From positions 18,994,230-19,058,229 of the forward strand of contig CM044317.1 of NCBI GenBank assembly GCA_024291935.2: 64,000 bases of DNA. The letters are read 5' to 3'. The translations under genes and the position numbers were made by a program. Numbering within the stretch: position 1 is the first letter of the stretch; every line of letters begins with the position of its first letter. This DNA is from Okapia johnstoni. Lineage: Eukaryota > Chordata > Mammalia > Artiodactyla > Giraffidae. Below the pieces are notes generated by a model. The model made no database searches, was not told where the DNA came from, and worked only from the letters and a program-made list of their open reading frames with translations. Shown here piece by piece: positions 32,418 to 44,050 of this stretch.

Positions 32418-33887
32418 AACTATAAAACACTGATGAAAGAAATCAAAGAGGACACAGATGGAGAAATATACCGTGTTCATGGATTGGAAGAATCAATATA
32501 GTGAAAATGAGTATACTACCCAAAGCAATCTATAGACTCAATGCAATCTCTATCAAGCTACCGACGGTATTTTTCACAGAACTAGAACAAACAATTTCAC
32601 AATTTGTATGGAAATATAAAAAACCTTGAATAGCCAAAGCAATCTTGAGAAAGAAAAATGGAGCTGGAGGAATCAACCTGCCTGACTTCAGGCTCTACTA
32701 CAAAGCCACAGTCATCAAGACAGTATGGTACGGGCACAAAGACAGAAATATAGATCAATGGAACAAAATAGAAAGCCCAGAGATAAATCCACGCACCTAT
32801 GGACACCTTATCTTCGACAAAGGAGGCAAGAATATACAATGGAGAAAAGACAATCTCTTTAACAAGTGGTGCTGGGAAAACTGGTCAATCACTTGTAAAA
32901 GAATGAAACTAGAACACTTTCTAACACCACACACAAAAAATAAACTCCAAATGGATTAAAGATTTAAATGTAAGACCAGAAACTATAAAACTGCTAGAAA
33001 AAAACATAGGCAAAACACTCTCTGACATAAATCACAGCAGGATCTTATATGACCCACCTCCCAGAATATTGGAAATAAAAGCAAAAATAAACAAATGGGA
33101 CCTAATTAAAATTAAAAGCTTTTGCACAACAAAGGAAACTATAAGCAAGGTGAAAAGACAGCCTTCAGAAAGGGAGAAAATAATAGCAAACGAAGCAACA
33201 GACAAACAATTAATCTCAAAAATATACAAGCAACTCCTGCAGCTCAATTCCGGAAAAATAAACGACCCAATCAAAAAATGGGCCAAAGAACTAAACAGAC
33301 ATTTCTCCAAAGAAGACATACAGATGGCTAACAAACACATAAAAATATGCTCAACATCACTCATTATTAGAGAAATGCAAATCAAAACCACAATGAGGTA
33401 CCATTACACACCAGTCAGAATGGCTGTTATCCAAAAGTCTACAAGCAATAAATGCTGGAGAGGGTGTGCAGAAAAGGGAACCCTCTTACACTGTTGGTGG
33501 GAATGCAAACTAGTACAGTCACTATGGATAACAGTGTGGAGATTCCTTAAAAAACTGGAAATAGAACTGCCATATGACCCAGCAATCCCACTGCTGGGCA
33601 TACACACCGAGAAAACCAGAATTGAAAGAGACACGTGTACCCCAATGTTCATCGCAGCACTGTTTATAATAGCCAGGACATGGAAGCAACCTAGATGTCC
33701 ATCAGCAGACGAATGGATAAGGAAGCTGTGGTACATAAACACAATGGAATATTACTCAGCCATTAAAAAGAATACATTTGAATCAGTTCTATTGAGATGG
33801 ATGAAACTGAAGCCCATTATACAGAGTGAAGTAAGCCAGAAAGAAAAACACCAGTACAGTATACTAATGCATATATATGGAATTTGA
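32418..33887 (+). pseudogene. L1 ORF2 C-terminal region, frameshifted
   Basis: The coding path is split. First piece '[13 protein letters not shown]' then a short deletion near 32456 shifts frame. A stop lies in 'KP-stop-IAKA' at about 32628 (a CGA-to-TGA type change). The frame 32645-32959 reads [20 protein letters not shown] onward and ends after '[12 protein letters not shown]', a one-base shift. The frame 33069-33887 (272 codons) holds [12 protein letters not shown], the cysteine motif [18 protein letters not shown] (C-x3-C-x7-H-x4-C, residues about 138-155) and the end ILMHIYGI. In the L1 family this region binds nucleic acid and is needed for retrotransposition. No RT active site is present. 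Confidence 0.93.
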
Positions 33888-34246
33888 AAGATGGTAACGA
33901 TAACCCTATATGCGAGACAGAAAAAGAGACACAGATGCATAGAACAGTGTTATGGACTCTGTGGGAGAAGGTGAGGGTGGGACGATCTGAGAGAATAGCA
34001 TTGAAACATGTATATGTGAAACAGAATGCCAGTCCAGGTTCGATGCATGAGACAAGTGCTCAGGGCTAGTGCAATGGGATGACCCAGAGGGATGGGATGG
34101 GGAGGGAGGTGTGAAGGGGGTTCAGGATGGGGAACACATGTAAACCTATGGCTGATTCCTGTCAATGTATGGCAAAAACCACTACAATATTGTAAAGTAA
34201 TTAGCCTCCAACTAAAATAAATAAATTAATAAAAAAAGATAAAAAA
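32418..34246 (+). mobile_element. Ruminant L1, 1.83 kb, perfect 16-bp target-site duplication
   Basis: 5'-truncated L1 inserted between two copies of aataaaatgttaacca (32402-32417 and 34247-34262). It holds the C-terminal 490 or so codons of ORF2, a 3' UTR of about 360 bases with a G-rich block (34070-34130), and an A-rich tail. The truncation point is in the 'NYKTLMKEI' region, after the RT catalytic motifs. Longest and best-framed L1 in the window, but broken by several lesions (see the ORF2 entry). Confidence 0.97.
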
Positions 34247-34262
34247 AATAAAATGTTAACCA

Positions 34263-34419
34263 GATAATGAAGTTATTTAACATATTTTTATAAACAATAA
34301 CAGGAATATTTTTTACTGCCCAGTAACCAGACATTTCAGCTGTTTCTAACATTTTTTTCTATTGCAAATGAAGTGAACATTCTGGCAAGGAGCCCTTCGC
34401 ATCCTTACATTGTTGGCAA
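34263..34419. other. Short unique spacer
   Basis: Between the young L1 and an older L1 remnant. Nothing recognised. Confidence 0.5.
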
Positions 34420-34748
34420 TGCAATGATTTTTTGGATATGACACCAAAAGCTAATGCAACAAAAACAAAAATCAACAAGTGGGATGACATCAAACTGAAA
34501 AGTTTCTCCACAGCAAAAGAAACAATAACCAAATGAACAGGCAACATATACAATAGGGAAAATATTTGCAAATGACATATATGATAAGGAGTTAATATCC
34601 AAAATATATAAGCAACTCATACAACTCAGGAGCAAAACAAACAATTCAGCAAATGAGCAGAGGAACTGAATTGTCATGTTTCAAAAAAAGACATACAAAT
34701 GACCAACAGGTATACAAAAAGATGTTCAATATTGCTCATTATCCACAA
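34420..34748 (+). mobile_element. Old L1 ORF2 fragment
   Basis: In the + frame one can follow '[19 protein letters not shown]', then after stops 'EELNCHVSKKDIQM'. It is the same ORF2 region as 33080-33330 of the neighbouring young L1, but far more diverged, so an independent older insertion. Confidence 0.82.
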
Positions 34749-34904
34749 AATTCTGTGAACAATTTTTTTTCCCTTTCCTTTAGTCAAAAAATCTGAAGTT
34801 AGCCCAAGTTTATACCTTTATGGCAAGTTTTCTTTGTTTTGTTTTGTCATCTTTGTTTGCTGATTTGTAAGAATATTTTACACTTTTGAAACTCATAGAT
34901 AGTG
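34749..34904. other. Unique spacer
   Basis: T-rich; nothing recognised. Confidence 0.5.
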
Positions 34905-34917
34905 CAAGAACATGTCT

Positions 34918-35854
34918 CAGTTCAGTTCAGCCACCCAGACATGTCCAACTCTTTGCGACCCAATGGACTGCTGCATGCCAGGCCTCCCTGTCCATCACCA
35001 ACTCCTGGAGCTTGCTCAAACTCATGTCCATTGAGTCAGTGATGCCATCCAAGCATCTCATCCTCTGTTGTCCCCTTCTCCTGCCTTCAATCTTTCCCAA
35101 CATCAGGGTCTTTTCTAATGAGTCAGTTCTTTGAATCAGGTGGCCAAAGTATTGGAGTTTCAGCTTCAGCATCAGTCCTTCCAAAGAATATTTGGGACTG
35201 ATTTCCTTTAGGATGGACTGGTTTGATCTCCTTGCAGTCCAAGGGACTCTCAAGAGTCTTCTTCAACACCACAATTCATAAGCATCAATTCTTTGGTGCT
35301 CAGCTTTCTTTATGGCCCAACTCTCACATCCATATGTGACTACTGGAAAAACCATAGCTTTGACTAGATGGACCTTTGTCAGCAAAGTAATGTCTCTGCT
35401 TCTTAATATGCTGTCTAGGTTGGTCATAGCTTTTCTTCCAAGGAGCAAGTGTCTTTTAATTTCATGGCTGCAGTCACCATCTGCAGTGATTTTGGAGCCC
35501 AAGAAAATAAAATCTGTCACTGCTTCCATTATTTCCCCATCTATTTGCCATGAAGTGATGGGACGGGATGCCATGATCTTCATTTTCTGAATGTTGAGTT
35601 TAAGCCAACTTTTTCTCTCTCCTCTTTCACTTTCATCAGGAGGCTCTTTAGTTCTACTTCACTTTCTGCCATAAAGGTGGTGTCATCTGCATATCTGAGA
35701 TTATTGATATTTCTTCTGACAATCTTGATTCCAGCTTGAGCTTCATCCAGCCCAGCATTTTGTATGAGGTACTCTGCAAATAAGTTAAATAAGCAGGGTG
35801 ACAATATACACCCTTGATGTTCTCCTTTCCCAATTTGGAACCAGTCTGTTGTTC
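34918..35854 (-). mobile_element. BovB LINE, 0.94 kb, with target-site duplication
   Basis: Reverse, 5'-truncated BovB. Flanks caagaacatgtct (34905-34917) and caaggacatgtct (35855-35867) form a 13-base duplication with one mismatch. Minus frames 35580-35804 (CLFNLFAEYLIQNAGLDEA, LRYADDTTFMAESE with intact YADD), 35263-35583 ([18 protein letters not shown]) and 34927-35253 (C-terminal domain) follow each other with single shifts, so the copy is relatively young. Confidence 0.95.
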
Positions 35855-35867
35855 CAAGGACATGTCT

Positions 35868-36097
35868 AGATGCTTTTTTTTAAACTAATTTTATCTGAAG
35901 CTTAGCATGTCTTTTCAATGGGTCCTTTCTTTGCAACCAAAGCCCTTTTAAAATTATGCTGTATATTACTACTTCTATTTGAATGGTCTTAGCCTCTCTC
36001 ATGAGAATGTCTGTCATTCATAGTTTGCATTTTTTTTCCCATATATAATCTGTTTTCTCATTACTTTTATTTTCTTTCTTATGAAATCTTGCATATT
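35868..36097. other. Unique sequence
   Basis: T-rich; no gene. Confidence 0.5.
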
Positions 36098-36368
36098 AGT
36101 AGTTCTCAGCACTGATTTTTTGTTTGGGTCACTTTTGAAACTAAATACAAAAATAGTAACAATAATAAAGATGGCTGGGCCTAGGACTACCCACACCACA
36201 CAATTTACAAGATATTCTATGCTCTATTGGCAATGACTGCTGGAGTTATGCAATGATGTGGAACTGTGTGAGTCCTGTTCTACATCAGTTAGATCAAGGT
36301 GTATGGTAGAGCACTGATATTTCAAAAATTTTCCCCCAGCGATCCCAGTGTGCAGCCATGATTAGGAA
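36098..36368 (+). mobile_element. hAT-type MITE (Charlie-like)
   Basis: Begins gtagttctcagcactg and ends 'cagtgtgcagccatgattagg', with 'ggctgggcctaggactaccc' in the middle and 'gatatttcaaaaattttccc' near the end. This order fits non-autonomous hAT elements that start CAGTGGTTCTCA and end with the reverse. Subfamily not assigned. Confidence 0.55.
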
Positions 36369-37342
36369 GATGGGAAGCCAACAGCATGTGCATAGGGCTT
36401 AGCACATGTCCTGAAACATATTAAATACGGTATGATTTTATTGTACAAGGGAAAATAAAATAGTCTTATTATAAATTAAAACAAGGAGATATGTATTCCA
36501 TAAGAAAACTGAAAAATACATGCAAAAGGTATAAATTATATCCAATTGGGGAAAATCAAGAAAATCTTTACTGTAAGACAGTAGAGACAGCCTCAGAATA
36601 TTGAAAGAATTTCAAAAAATAAGATGGACTATTCTCGGTGGAAGAAACAATGTAAGCCAATGTGCAGAAGCAGAAATCTCTCGCTCTTCAGGGAAATGAT
36701 CTAACTCATCTGGAGCACTAAGTAACACAAAAGCAGCAGTGGGAGAATCAAACCATGAATATCTCAGTGAAATCCACCCACAATTCTCTAAATAACAAAG
36801 AACTACTGTATTTTTGGTAAAAGAAATGACATTATAAGAGCTTTTCATTAGGAAGATTATAGGCAGAGATGTGTAGGATGGATTATAGCAAGGAAAGGTT
36901 GGAGTTTAGAATCAAATGTAACAGGCAAAAAGAAAATAAGTTTTAAGGTTTAAAGGGGCCCAAAGAGTTGCCACTTTCCTCTGATGAAGTTCTGGGTCAA
37001 CTAAAATTGATAAAGGAGGTGACAGATGAATATAAAAAGTGTTGAAGATCATGGTTTAGGGGTGCAGCGACAATCAACTTACTAATATGGAAGCATTAGG
37101 CAGACTTTTCTACAATCAGAATGTGCTACAAAATTTAGATATAAAGGAGGAATCAGAAAGGCAAAAAAAAAATGGAGGGGTTAAACTAAAATCTAGGGGG
37201 TCCTTTCCCAAAAATACTCAGAAAGGAGAGAGGGAAGGGCCAGGCCTAGAGTAAATAATGGAGGAGCTTTACCTACAGGAAGTTGACAAAGGTGTTCCTT
37301 TACCCCCAACATAAGGGCTTCTATTTCCTTGGGAGGAAAAAA
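36369..37342. other. Sequence of uncertain origin, no gene seen
   Basis: Purine-rich in 36860-37320, with phrases loosely like the unassigned old repeat seen at 13720 and 44263. Minus frame 36612-36848 has no domain. Confidence 0.4.
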
Positions 37343-37432
37343 AATGATAGCTCACATTTACTACCAGTGAAGGACTTCCTAAGTGCTTTACTGACACTGT
37401 TTCATCTAATATTCTAAGAACCCTGGGATATG
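37343..37432 (-). mobile_element. MIR SINE remnant
   Basis: 'ctaagtgctttactgacac' and 'ttcatctaatattctaagaa' are the inverted MIR tail pattern (taagcgctttacatg...tcatttaatcctcaca). Interrupted at 37432 by a Bov-tA. Confidence 0.6.
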
Positions 37433-37647
37433 CATTTGTGTGTGCTCATTCGCTTCAGTTGTGTCTGGCTCTTTGTGACCCTGTGGGCTATACAGTCTGC
37501 CACGCTCCTGTCCATGGGATTCTCCAGGCAAGAATGCTGGAGTGGGTTGCCGTGACCTCCTCTGGGGGATCTTTGCGACCCAGGGATAGAACCCAGGTCT
37601 CCTGCATTGCAGGCAGATTCATTACCAGTGAGCCATCAGGGAATCCC
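37433..37647 (-). mobile_element. Bov-tA SINE with perfect target-site duplication
   Basis: Reverse copy. Flanks are accctgggatatg at 37420-37432 and 37648-37660, identical over 13 bases. The head (aggcagattcattaccagtg) lies at the right. Confidence 0.96.
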
Positions 37648-38410
37648 ACCCTGGGATATGGGCAATGACTGGAATGCAAAAGTAGAAGTCAAGAAACACC
37701 TGGGGTAACAGGCAAATTTGGCCTTGGAGTACAAAATGAAGCAGGGCAAAGGCTAATAGAGTTTTGCCAAGAGAATGCACTGGGCATAGCAAACACCCTC
37801 TTCCAACAACACAAGAGAAGACTCTACACATGGACATCACTAGATGGTCAACATTGAAATCAGACTGATTATATTCTTTTAGCCAAAGACAGAGAAGCTC
37901 TATACAGTTAGCAAAAACAAGACGGGGAGCTGACTGTGGCTCAGATCATGAACTCCTTATTGCCAAATTCAGACTTAAATTGAAGAAAGTAGGGAAAACC
38001 ACTAGACTATTCAGGTAGGACCTAAATCAAATCCCTTATGATTATACAGTGGAAGTGAGAATTAGATTTAAGAGACTAGATCTGATAGAGTGCCTGATGA
38101 ACTATGGATGGAGGTTCGTGACATTGTACAGGAGACAGGGATCAAGACCATCCCCAAGAAAAAGAAATGCAAAAAAGTAAAACAGCTGTCTGAGGAGGCC
38201 TTACAAATAGCTGTGAAAAGAAGAGAAGCCAAAAGCAAAGAGAAAAGGAAAAATATACCCATTTGAATGCAGAGTTCCAAAAAATAGCAAGGAGAGATAA
38301 GAAAGCCTTCCTCAGCGATCAATGCAAAGAAATAGAGGAAAACAATAGAATGGGAAAGACTAGAGATTTGTTCAAGATAATCAGAAATACAAAGAAACAT
38401 TTCATGCAAG

Positions 38411-39275
38411 ATGGGCTCAATAAAGGACAGAAATGGTATGGACATAACAGAAGCAGAAGATATTAAGAAGAGGTGGCAAGAATACACAGAAGAACTGTAC
38501 AAAAAAGATCTTCACGACCCAGATAGTCACGATGGTGTGATCACTCACCTAGAGCCAGACATTCTGGAATGTGAAGTCAAGTGGGCCTTAGAAAGCATCA
38601 CTATGAACAAAGCTAGTGGAGGTGATGAAATTCCAGTTGAGCTATTTCCAATCCTAAAAGATGATGCTGTGAAAGTGCTGTACTCAATATGCCAGCAAAT
38701 TTGGAAAATTCAACAGTGGCCACAGAGCTGGAAAAGGTCAGTTTTCATTCCAATCCCAAAGAAAGTCAATGCCAAAGAATGCTCAAATTACCGCACAGTT
38801 GCACTCATCTCACACGCTAGTAAAGCAATGCTCAAAATTCTCCAAGCCAGGCTTCAACAATACATGAACTGTGAACTTCCAGATGTTCAAGCTGGTTTTA
38901 GAAAAGGCAGAGGAACCAGAGATCAAATTGCCAACATCCGCTGGATCATCAAAAAAGCAAGAGTTCCAGAAAAACATCTACTTCTGCTTTATTGACTATG
39001 CTAAAGCCTTTGACTGTGTGGATCACAATAAACTGTGGAAAATTCTGAAAGAGATGGGAATACCAGACCACCTGACCTGCCTCTTGAGGAATCTGTATGC
39101 AGGTCAGGAAGCAACAGTTAGAACTGGACATGGAACAACAGACTGGTTCCAAATAGGAAAAGGAGTACGTCAAGGCTGTCTATTGTCACCCTGCTTATTT
39201 AACTTATATGCAGAGTACATCATGCAAAATGCTGGGCTGGATGAAGCGGACGATTGCTGGGAGAAATATCAATAA
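38411..39275 (+). pseudogene. BovB reverse transcriptase, frameshifted
   Basis: Two overlapping frames. 38411-38995 codes the linker (TEAEDIKKRWQEYTEELYKK), SVFIPIPKK, CSNYRTVALISHASKAML and GFRKGRGTRDQIANIRW. A two-base deletion near 38963 (caagagttcc instead of caagagagttcc) moves coding to 38871-39275, which holds FIDYAKAFDCVDHNKL (motif A) and RQGCLLSPCLFNLYAEY (motif B). A small deletion near 39249 shifts again, and motif C at about 39285 reads LRYTDNTTL where the family has YADD. The second catalytic Asp is Asn, so this RT would be dead even if reframed. Confidence 0.93.
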
Positions 39276-39446
39276 CCTCAGATATACAGATAACACCACC
39301 CTTATGGCAGAATGTGAAGAACAAAAGAGCCTCTTGATGAAAGTGAAAGAGGAAAGTGAAAAAGTTGGCTTAAAAAGCTCAACATTCAGAAAACTAAGAT
39401 CACGGCATACAGTCCCACCACTTCATGGCAAATAGATGGATAAACA

Positions 39447-39911
39447 GTGGAAACAGTGGCTGATTTTATTTGTTTGGGCTCCAAAATCACTGCAGATGGT
39501 GACTGCAGCCATGAAATTAAAAGATGCTTACTCCTTGGAAGGAAAGTTATGACCAATCTGGACAGCATATTAAAAAGCAGAGACATTAGTTTGCCAACAA
39601 AGGTCCGACTAGTCAAGGCTATGGTTTTGCCAGTGGTCATGTATGGATGTGAGAGTTGGACTATAAATAAAGCTGAGCACTGAAGAATTGATGCTTTTTA
39701 ACTGTGGTGTTGGAGAAGACTCTTGACAGTCTCTTGGATTTCAAGGAGATCCAACCAGTCCATCCTAAAGGAGATCAGCCTTGAGTGTTCATTGGAAGGA
39801 CTGATGTTGAAGCTGAAACTCCAATACTTTGGCCACCTGATACGAGGAGTTGACTCATTTGAAAAGACCCTGATGCTGGGAAAGATTGAAGGCAGGAGGA
39901 AAAGGGGATGA
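39447..39911 (+). pseudogene. BovB ORF2 C-terminal region
   Basis: Frame 39447-39683 reads [20 protein letters not shown] and onward to CESWTINKAEH, then stops (cactga). Frame 39723-39911 continues [29 protein letters not shown] to EGRRKRG before a stop. These follow RT motif C; function of this C-terminal part in RTE elements is not well defined. Confidence 0.85.
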
Positions 39912-40052
39912 CAGAGGATGAGATGCTTGGATGGCATTTCTGACTCAATGGACATTAGTTTGGGTAAACTCCAGGACTTGGTGATGGACAGGGAGGCCTG
40001 GCGTGCTGCGGTCCATGGGGTCGCAAAGAGTCGTACATGACTGAGCGACTGA

Positions 40053-41896
40053 ACTGAATTTCTATTTTACGAGGTGGAAAGAATATGTAAAATGGGTAAC
40101 ATGGCACAGCTCACAATGTCAGATCCTGAAGTGAACTTAAGTCATTGTGATTCCACAGTCCACATACCTAACCTCTATGCCAAAAGATGGCAATGAAAGA
40201 CTTTGGGAAATGCCTGCTCCCTGGGGTATAGCTTGAGGACAAGGATTCCAGGAAGGAGTTAAAGATAGGAATTTTGCAACATGAAAGACCTTGAGTAGAA
40301 AAAAAGCACCTCTTAGATCTTCTTGTCTTGAGGACCCAGACTCAGTGGCCTAGTAGAGGTAGAAGCTTGATTAGAAACACAAACACATTGATGAATATGA
40401 GGAAGTAGAAGTAACAAGTATATATGTTCAGGAAACATTAATATCATCTGAAGCAAAGGGGAGTGAAAGTACGATTACTTGTGAGACTAGAAAATGAGCC
40501 AAGGTGTTTCAGGTAGTTTGTTAGGGTATCTGAGAACATTTGTAAAAAGAGAAGAAACTTCCAGGGGAGAAGGACAACTTGAAGATGCAAATGAGAAGGG
40601 GCAAAATTAGGGGGTTGGGTTCCACAAGAGGCAAGAGGGAATGAGATTGAATAACAGGAGAAAAAAATATACCTTGAAATCAGAGGTTTCTTCTGGTGGA
40701 AAGAAAACACGGAGTTATTGATATTTGAAGGGAGAGAATTAGAGGAGTCCTAATGAGGCAGGCCTCAAATCCAAGTTTGAGAAACCACTCCACTGTTTGA
40801 CAAGGAGAGATTAAGAACCAAAGGCTTAAATACAGATGGATTGTCAGAGTTTTCCTTGGAAATGGGATACAGAATCAATAGAAAATAAATTAAACTGCTG
40901 AGAAGTGAGGATCAAAGGAGGCAAGCTAATATGGATGTACAGTGGATCCTGACAGTTGCGGAAAGAGGCCCTTCTGAGATGGTTTAAATAATATATGGAG
41001 AGCAAAATGTAATTCATAATATTTTAAACCTGTAAATTCTCTGATTGTCTATTTGAAGCATAAAAACACAGATTCAAGTCCTTTTGGTGGAACTCATTAT
41101 GAGCCTAATGCTTTGGTGATAGTCTCACTGCCCTTCTCCTCCCCAACTGCCCCCTCCCCATACACACACAAATTAAAGAATTGAACCAATTATTTTACAG
41201 ATTCCAGCTCCTAAACTCCAAAACCAATTAACTAAATATTTTAGATCAAAATATATTTTTGTTCTCAAATAAAGACAAATATCTTTTTCAATATGGGGAA
41301 AATTAAGAAAAGGTGTGTCTAATAGTCCAAGTCTTATTCTAGAGAGCAGTAACAGATGATGTGTGTGTGTGGAATAGAAAATTTTCTATGGTATTTCAAG
41401 AAGGGAATCAGTTTTGCTGAGACTTAAGCCACACCTTATACTCTTAATTTTACCATTTCTTTCTTCAGTACTGCTTTTCTTTAAACTCTATGTCACTTAA
41501 AAATCTTGATTCTTTGGTCTAATCAATTCTTCAGGGAAATATGATTAACATTATGTCATTAGGTCAATAAAAATGAAAGAGGCTTCAGATATCTTTGTCA
41601 TTCAGCCACTGTCTACAATTTTATTTGATGGGTGAGTGGGAGGCAGGATAAAGGGGGAAAGATGGTATGAGAGAACTTGACATTTACAGAGTATCTATGA
41701 TTTGCTAATATTATATACACTGTAATTAAAGCGTTTACAGGCTATGCATTGCAGCACAATCGTAAGTCATGAAATCAACTTAGTGGGCCATGACTTGGCT
41801 TTTAAAAAGTGGCATAAATAAAGCAATACAAAACAGAGTATAACACATACAGTAAGAATAAGTTCAGTTTAGAGAAAATTTTGTGTCCTGGTTATG
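40053..41896. other. No gene seen; partly old repeat-like
   Basis: 40340-40960 is purine-rich with phrases like those of the unassigned ancient repeat ('ggcaagagggaatgagattg'). 41130-41170 is C-rich with a short (ca)n. No recognised domain in any frame. Confidence 0.45.
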
Positions 41897-41949
41897 GATG
41901 TACATATGTACATCTGTACATATGTATGATGTACATATGTACATCTGTA
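41897..41949. repeat. 31-bp tandem repeat with palindromic core
   Basis: gatgtacatatgtacatctg occurs at 41897-41916 and 41928-41947. Each copy contains the perfect palindrome gtacatatgtac, so the site could form small cruciforms. Confidence 0.88.
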
Positions 41950-42439
41950 AACCCTAGATCATGATTTAAAATATATTCTTGCTGTGGATGATGGTCAAAA
42001 TAGCTCCAAAGTCATCAATTTAATGTTTTTGGCCATCAAGAATCCATTCCACTTTCCCCAACATCCTAAATGTTTTGAGGGCTTTTTGGACTGGAAATTT
42101 CCAGATTGGATCCCTGCTAGAGAAGCTAAAAGGGGCCAAATCAGCTAATTGAATACTCTATCCTAGGACTTAGAGTCCTGAGCAGGTGATACCAGAATGA
42201 AAAACATAAATAGTTGGCATACTTTTTCTAATGTTTGCATCCAGACAACTCTGATTAGGCTATGAGACCATTTCTGTGATTCCTGTTGCCTTAGTTTCTG
42301 CACATTACTGCCCATTTTCTAGCTTCATGTCAATATGTTAAGTCCCAATTTCCTTCTGATAAGTCCTTTAGGTGCTCATTAGCCAGAGTTGGCTTCTGTT
42401 ATTCTAATTAGAGGACCCTCGACTTATACACCTTTTCTT
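41950..42439. other. Unique sequence
   Basis: Nothing recognised. Confidence 0.5.
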
Positions 42440-42605
42440 TTAAATCTCAAAACTATTCTGCGATGTAGGTATTGCTTTTATTTCATTAGTAGGGAAAGTG
42501 AGATTCATAGTGATCTGGCAATTTTGCCAAAGGTTATCATGCAGGTATGGAATTCAGACAGGTCACTGTGACTTTTAAAGTTTATGTGTTTTCTACTAAA
42601 TAGTG
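42440..42605 (-). mobile_element. MIR SINE
   Basis: Inverted MIR in good order: 'tctcaaaactattctgcgat', 'gtaggtattgcttttatttc', 'gggaaagtgagattcatag', 'atcatgcaggtatggaattc'. The frame at 42389-42571 lies inside it. Confidence 0.8.
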
Positions 42606-43371
42606 TACATTGAACTGGCAATAGGAGACAGTGATATATTTCACATGCAGAATAATTTTATGCAGAGGATGTGTCAGGGAATAGTTCTTATTTTATTTGA
42701 GTGAATTGAAATCAATAATTTTATATTAGCTTCAATATAAAGTTCAGCAGTCTTGAGATTTTACAGAGGGTGTTAAGATTATGTATGTTGAGAGAAAATA
42801 TAGCTTAGACTGTTTCACTGATATTTTCATTGAGTTTAAGAAAAAAACATTATATCTCCTATTAATTTCATCCCCTTAGCAATAAACCAGAGTTCTGGAA
42901 CTCTCAGGACCTATGAAATGAAGGTGAACAGCTCAGGAATTATCCCAAGAAATGCATAAGTGTCAACAAAAGAGAGAGACTGAATAATTCAGCTAAACAA
43001 TGCTGTTTTTCATTAACATTGTGAGTTCAGCTCCTTCATCCTTCTAAACCTAATCTGCACACACACACACATACCAATTAGCCAATTATTTATTCATATT
43101 AATTCCTTTTGTTACTACACACCCATAACAGTGCAGTCCCCCATTTTCTTTTGCTTGCACTGCTGCTGTCTTTTAGCTTGTATCCCTAAATCAAGCTTAA
43201 TTTCCTCAAATCCATGCTTTCCATTGCTGCTGGAACAGAGCATAGTTCTCTATCATTTCTGCTTAAAATGTCTCATGGACCTTCTATTATTTAAAGAATA
43301 AATTCAATCATTATTTTAATGCATAGCAAAATTCATCAATACTTTAAAGCTGACTTTCCCAAACAAATTAT
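42606..43371. other. Unique sequence, right end may be L2
   Basis: A (ca)n run of about 14 bases near 43058. From about 43250 phrases resemble upstream L2 sequence. No gene. Confidence 0.45.
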
Positions 43372-43557
43372 ATGGTTTTGTGTCTGTGCTTTTGCACACA
43401 TTTCAACTGTATGAGATGTCCTTTCTCAAGTTGCCCTACTGGAAAAATCCTACTGATCTCTCAAGACCCAGTTTTGAGGTTACCTCCCACAAGAAGTTGT
43501 CTCAAATATTTTCTAGAACCATTAAAAAAGTTCATTGCATTCTCCTTTATTATCTCT
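43372..43557 (+). mobile_element. L2 LINE 3' region
   Basis: 'gtgcttttgcacacatttc', 'cctactgatctctcaagacc', 'gttacctcccacaagaagtt' follow the L2 3' order (cctttgcacatgctg...actcatcctttaagaccc...cacctcctctgtgaag). Interrupted by the SINE at 43558. The frames at 43372-43694 cross the boundary and are not genes. Confidence 0.75.
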
Positions 43558-43867
43558 GTGAAGTGAAAGTTACACAGTCGTATCCGACTCTTTGTGACTC
43601 CATGGACTATATAGTCCATGAAATTCTCCAGACCAGAATACTGGAGTGGGTAGACTTTCCCTTCTTCAGGGGATCTTCTCAACCCAGGGATTGAACCCAG
43701 GTCTCCTGCATTGCAGGCAGATTCTTTACCAGCTGGGCCACAAGGGAAGCAAGAATACTAGAGTGGGTAGTCTATCTCTTCTCCAGGGGATCTTTCTGAC
43801 CCAGGAATTGAACCGGAGTCTTCTGTATTGCAGGCAGGTTCTTTACCAGCTGAGCTATCAGGGAAGC
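43558..43867 (-). mobile_element. Bov-tA composite SINE with two tRNA-like heads
   Basis: A 310-base reverse insertion framed by cctttattatctct at 43544-43557 and 43868-43881 (perfect, 14 bases). On the minus strand a head plus partial tail unit (43754-43867) is followed by a complete head-plus-tail unit (43558-43753). Both heads show 'ggtaaagaatctgcc' or 'ggtaaagaacctgcc' with B-box-like ggttcaat. One duplication around the whole shows it inserted as a single unit. Confidence 0.93.
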
Positions 43868-43881
43868 CCTTTATTATCTCT

Positions 43882-44050
43882 AAGTCTTGCATATATAGTT
43901 TGTTGTTCATCCATTTATGCAATAAGTATTTTACTGAAACAGTATTCTAGACTCAGGACATCACTAGGTAAAAAATACAGGCAAAAATATCTGCCTTTAC
44001 AAGGCAAAATAATCAATAAGAAAAATGAGTAAAATATATCAAATATAAGA
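43882..44050 (+). mobile_element. Ancient repeat, left part
   Basis: 'gttcatccatttatgcaata', 'agtattctagactcaggac' and 'atctgcctttacaaggc' fit the start of a long-dispersed mammalian repeat ('ttcattcaacaaatatttatt...tagatactggggata...tctctgccctcaagg'). It may follow directly on the L2. Family not assigned. Confidence 0.45.

Larger units (their letters stand above)
37663..40052 (+). mobile_element. BovB LINE, 2.4 kb, endonuclease end to 3' tail
   Basis: Longest BovB without an internal insertion. It begins in the endonuclease domain (a DWNAKV-like stretch at about 37665), passes 'GSDHELLIAK' (about 37940), the linker, the full RT and the C-terminal domain, and ends in the tail ctgagcgactgaactgaatt. 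Stops and frameshifts are scattered. The upstream edge abuts a Bov-tA target-site duplication, so its own left flank is unclear. Confidence 0.94.

Noticed and set aside
33404..33742. Minus frame with membrane-like composition
   Set aside because: Antisense of L1 ORF2; the same frame appears opposite the L1 copies at 5341 and 59781.
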